This document shows, piece after piece, positions 4,744 through 5,223 of a stretch of 5,223 nt of DNA (the first letter of the stretch is position 1; every line of letters starts with the position of its first letter). Position numbers and translations under genes: made by a program. Source of the DNA: Bacillota bacterium (GTDB lineage: Bacteria; Bacillota_A; Clostridia; Lachnospirales; WQUN01); the NCBI GenBank assembly GCA_009786175.1, contig WQTQ01000074.1, forward strand, positions 1-5,223, in the 5' to 3' direction. The notes beneath the pieces are model-generated. The model was not told where the DNA came from, ran no database searches, and saw only the letters and a program-made list of their open reading frames with translations.

Positions 4744-5223
4744 TTGTACAAAGAAATATCAGACCGCAAGCTGGAATATTTTGAAAACACAATTATGCAA
4801 GACGTAGAGAGAGAAAGGGCAAAAGCGAGAAATCAAGCCTCGCGCCATTTAAACAGAGTCGCATCCGAAGCCATAGAAACCGCCACTAGACGCAACAAGG
4901 TAATAATTCAGACAAAGCACGAAGAAATTCGTAGAAATGCCAACAGCCAAATTACCAGGGCAAAAGTAAAGGCCATAGCCAAGTATGTAGAAATACGAAA
5001 GCAGCAAATAGACCGCTTGTTTGAGGAAATTGAAAACAGCTTGGCAAAATTCACGCAAGAACCGGGATATGAAAATTACTTGGTACACCGCATTAAGCAG
5101 GTACAACATTTTGGTGACTTCGCTATTGTAAAATTATTGCCACACGATACGCGCTTTAAAGAAGCAATTGCAGCCGCCACAAAACTTGCCCCGGAAACAG
5201 GTAGTCAAGACTACATTGGCGGG
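4744..5223 (+). CDS. ntpE: V-type ATPase subunit E, 3' end outside the window
   Basis: Subunit E forms the peripheral stalk with the G/H-type coiled-coil protein and holds the catalytic head. The frame is open to the right edge, giving 160 residues from TTG 4744. Residues 8-95 are a long charged helix (beginning RKLEYFENTIMQDVERER), as expected for the stalk. The rest begins the globular C-terminal domain, with GYENYLVHRI (109-118) and a final DYIGG, a stretch typical of the region about 35-40 residues before the family's C-terminus. TTG 4744 is preferred because AGAAAGG lies 9 bases upstream and the resulting N-terminus matches the family. The frame is also open back to ATG 4669 and ATG 4651, but neither has a ribosome binding site and both would add a repeat-encoded HRE stretch. 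No convincing rightward promoter was found, so expression may depend on read-through from the K gene across the antisense regulator pair. Confidence 0.88.
   Translation, partial: MYKEISDRKLEYFENTIMQDVERERAKARNQASRHLNRVASEAIETATRRNKVIIQTKHEEIRRNANSQITRAKVKAIAKYVEIRKQQIDRLFEEIENSLAKFTQEPGYENYLVHRIKQVQHFGDFAIVKLLPHDTRFKEAIAAATKLAPETGSQDYIGG

Noticed and set aside
4530..4784. Rightward frame ending in an RTQ-repeat peptide
   Set aside because: This is the tandem repeat read in the wrong frame and running out of phase with the subunit E frame. It has no ribosome binding site.
4849..5109. Leftward 86-residue hydrophobic frame
   Set aside because: It is antisense to the well-supported subunit E coding sequence, whose charged helix gives a hydrophobic-looking complement.

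Overview
The window looks like part of a chromosome of a low-to-moderate G+C, anaerobic, clostridia-like Firmicute. The evidence is the gene order, Gram-positive style Shine-Dalgarno sites, near-consensus sigma-A promoters and the sequence style of the proteins. Its core is a V-type (A/V-type) ATPase operon read rightward. It encodes a coiled-coil peripheral-stalk subunit of the G/H type (848-1159), an unusually short subunit C of the V0D/AC39 family (1162-1740), the large membrane subunit I (1737-3626), the rotor-ring subunit K (3627-4046) and, at the right edge, the peripheral-stalk subunit E (about 4744 to beyond 5223). The catalytic subunits A and B and the central-stalk subunit D are expected beyond the right edge but are not seen.

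Left part (1-812): the first ~386 bases hold no recognisable complete gene and look like a divergent promoter region. A leftward sigma-A promoter (170-198) faces a possible gene start at position 29 with a good ribosome binding site. A weak rightward -10 box and a perfect 15-bp inverted repeat (257-297) precede a 141- to 176-residue protein. The C-terminal part of that protein resembles the sporulation protein YtxC, which would fit a spore former.

Middle (813-4046): the four ATPase genes are packed with gaps of +2, -4 and 0 bases, so they are probably one transcript with coupled translation. The first gene has no Shine-Dalgarno site, and a TATAAT box ends seven bases before its ATG, so it may be translated from a leaderless mRNA.

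Right part (4014-5223): a leftward two-gene cassette interrupts the ATPase operon between K and E. It encodes a cysteine-free ArsR-like winged-helix regulator and a 72-residue single-span membrane protein with a cytosolic coiled coil. It is driven by a perfect TTGACA-17-TATAAT promoter flanked by repeats that could be operators. Its 3' end overlaps the 3' end of the K gene by 33 bp. Between this promoter and subunit E lies a 9-bp tandem repeat whose last copy appears to supply the Shine-Dalgarno site of the E gene. No RNA genes, insertion sequences or CRISPR arrays were found.

The most interesting points are the regulator/membrane-protein cassette inside the ATPase operon, the repeat array used as a leader for subunit E, the half-length AC39 subunit, and the possible leader-peptide processing of the K subunit.
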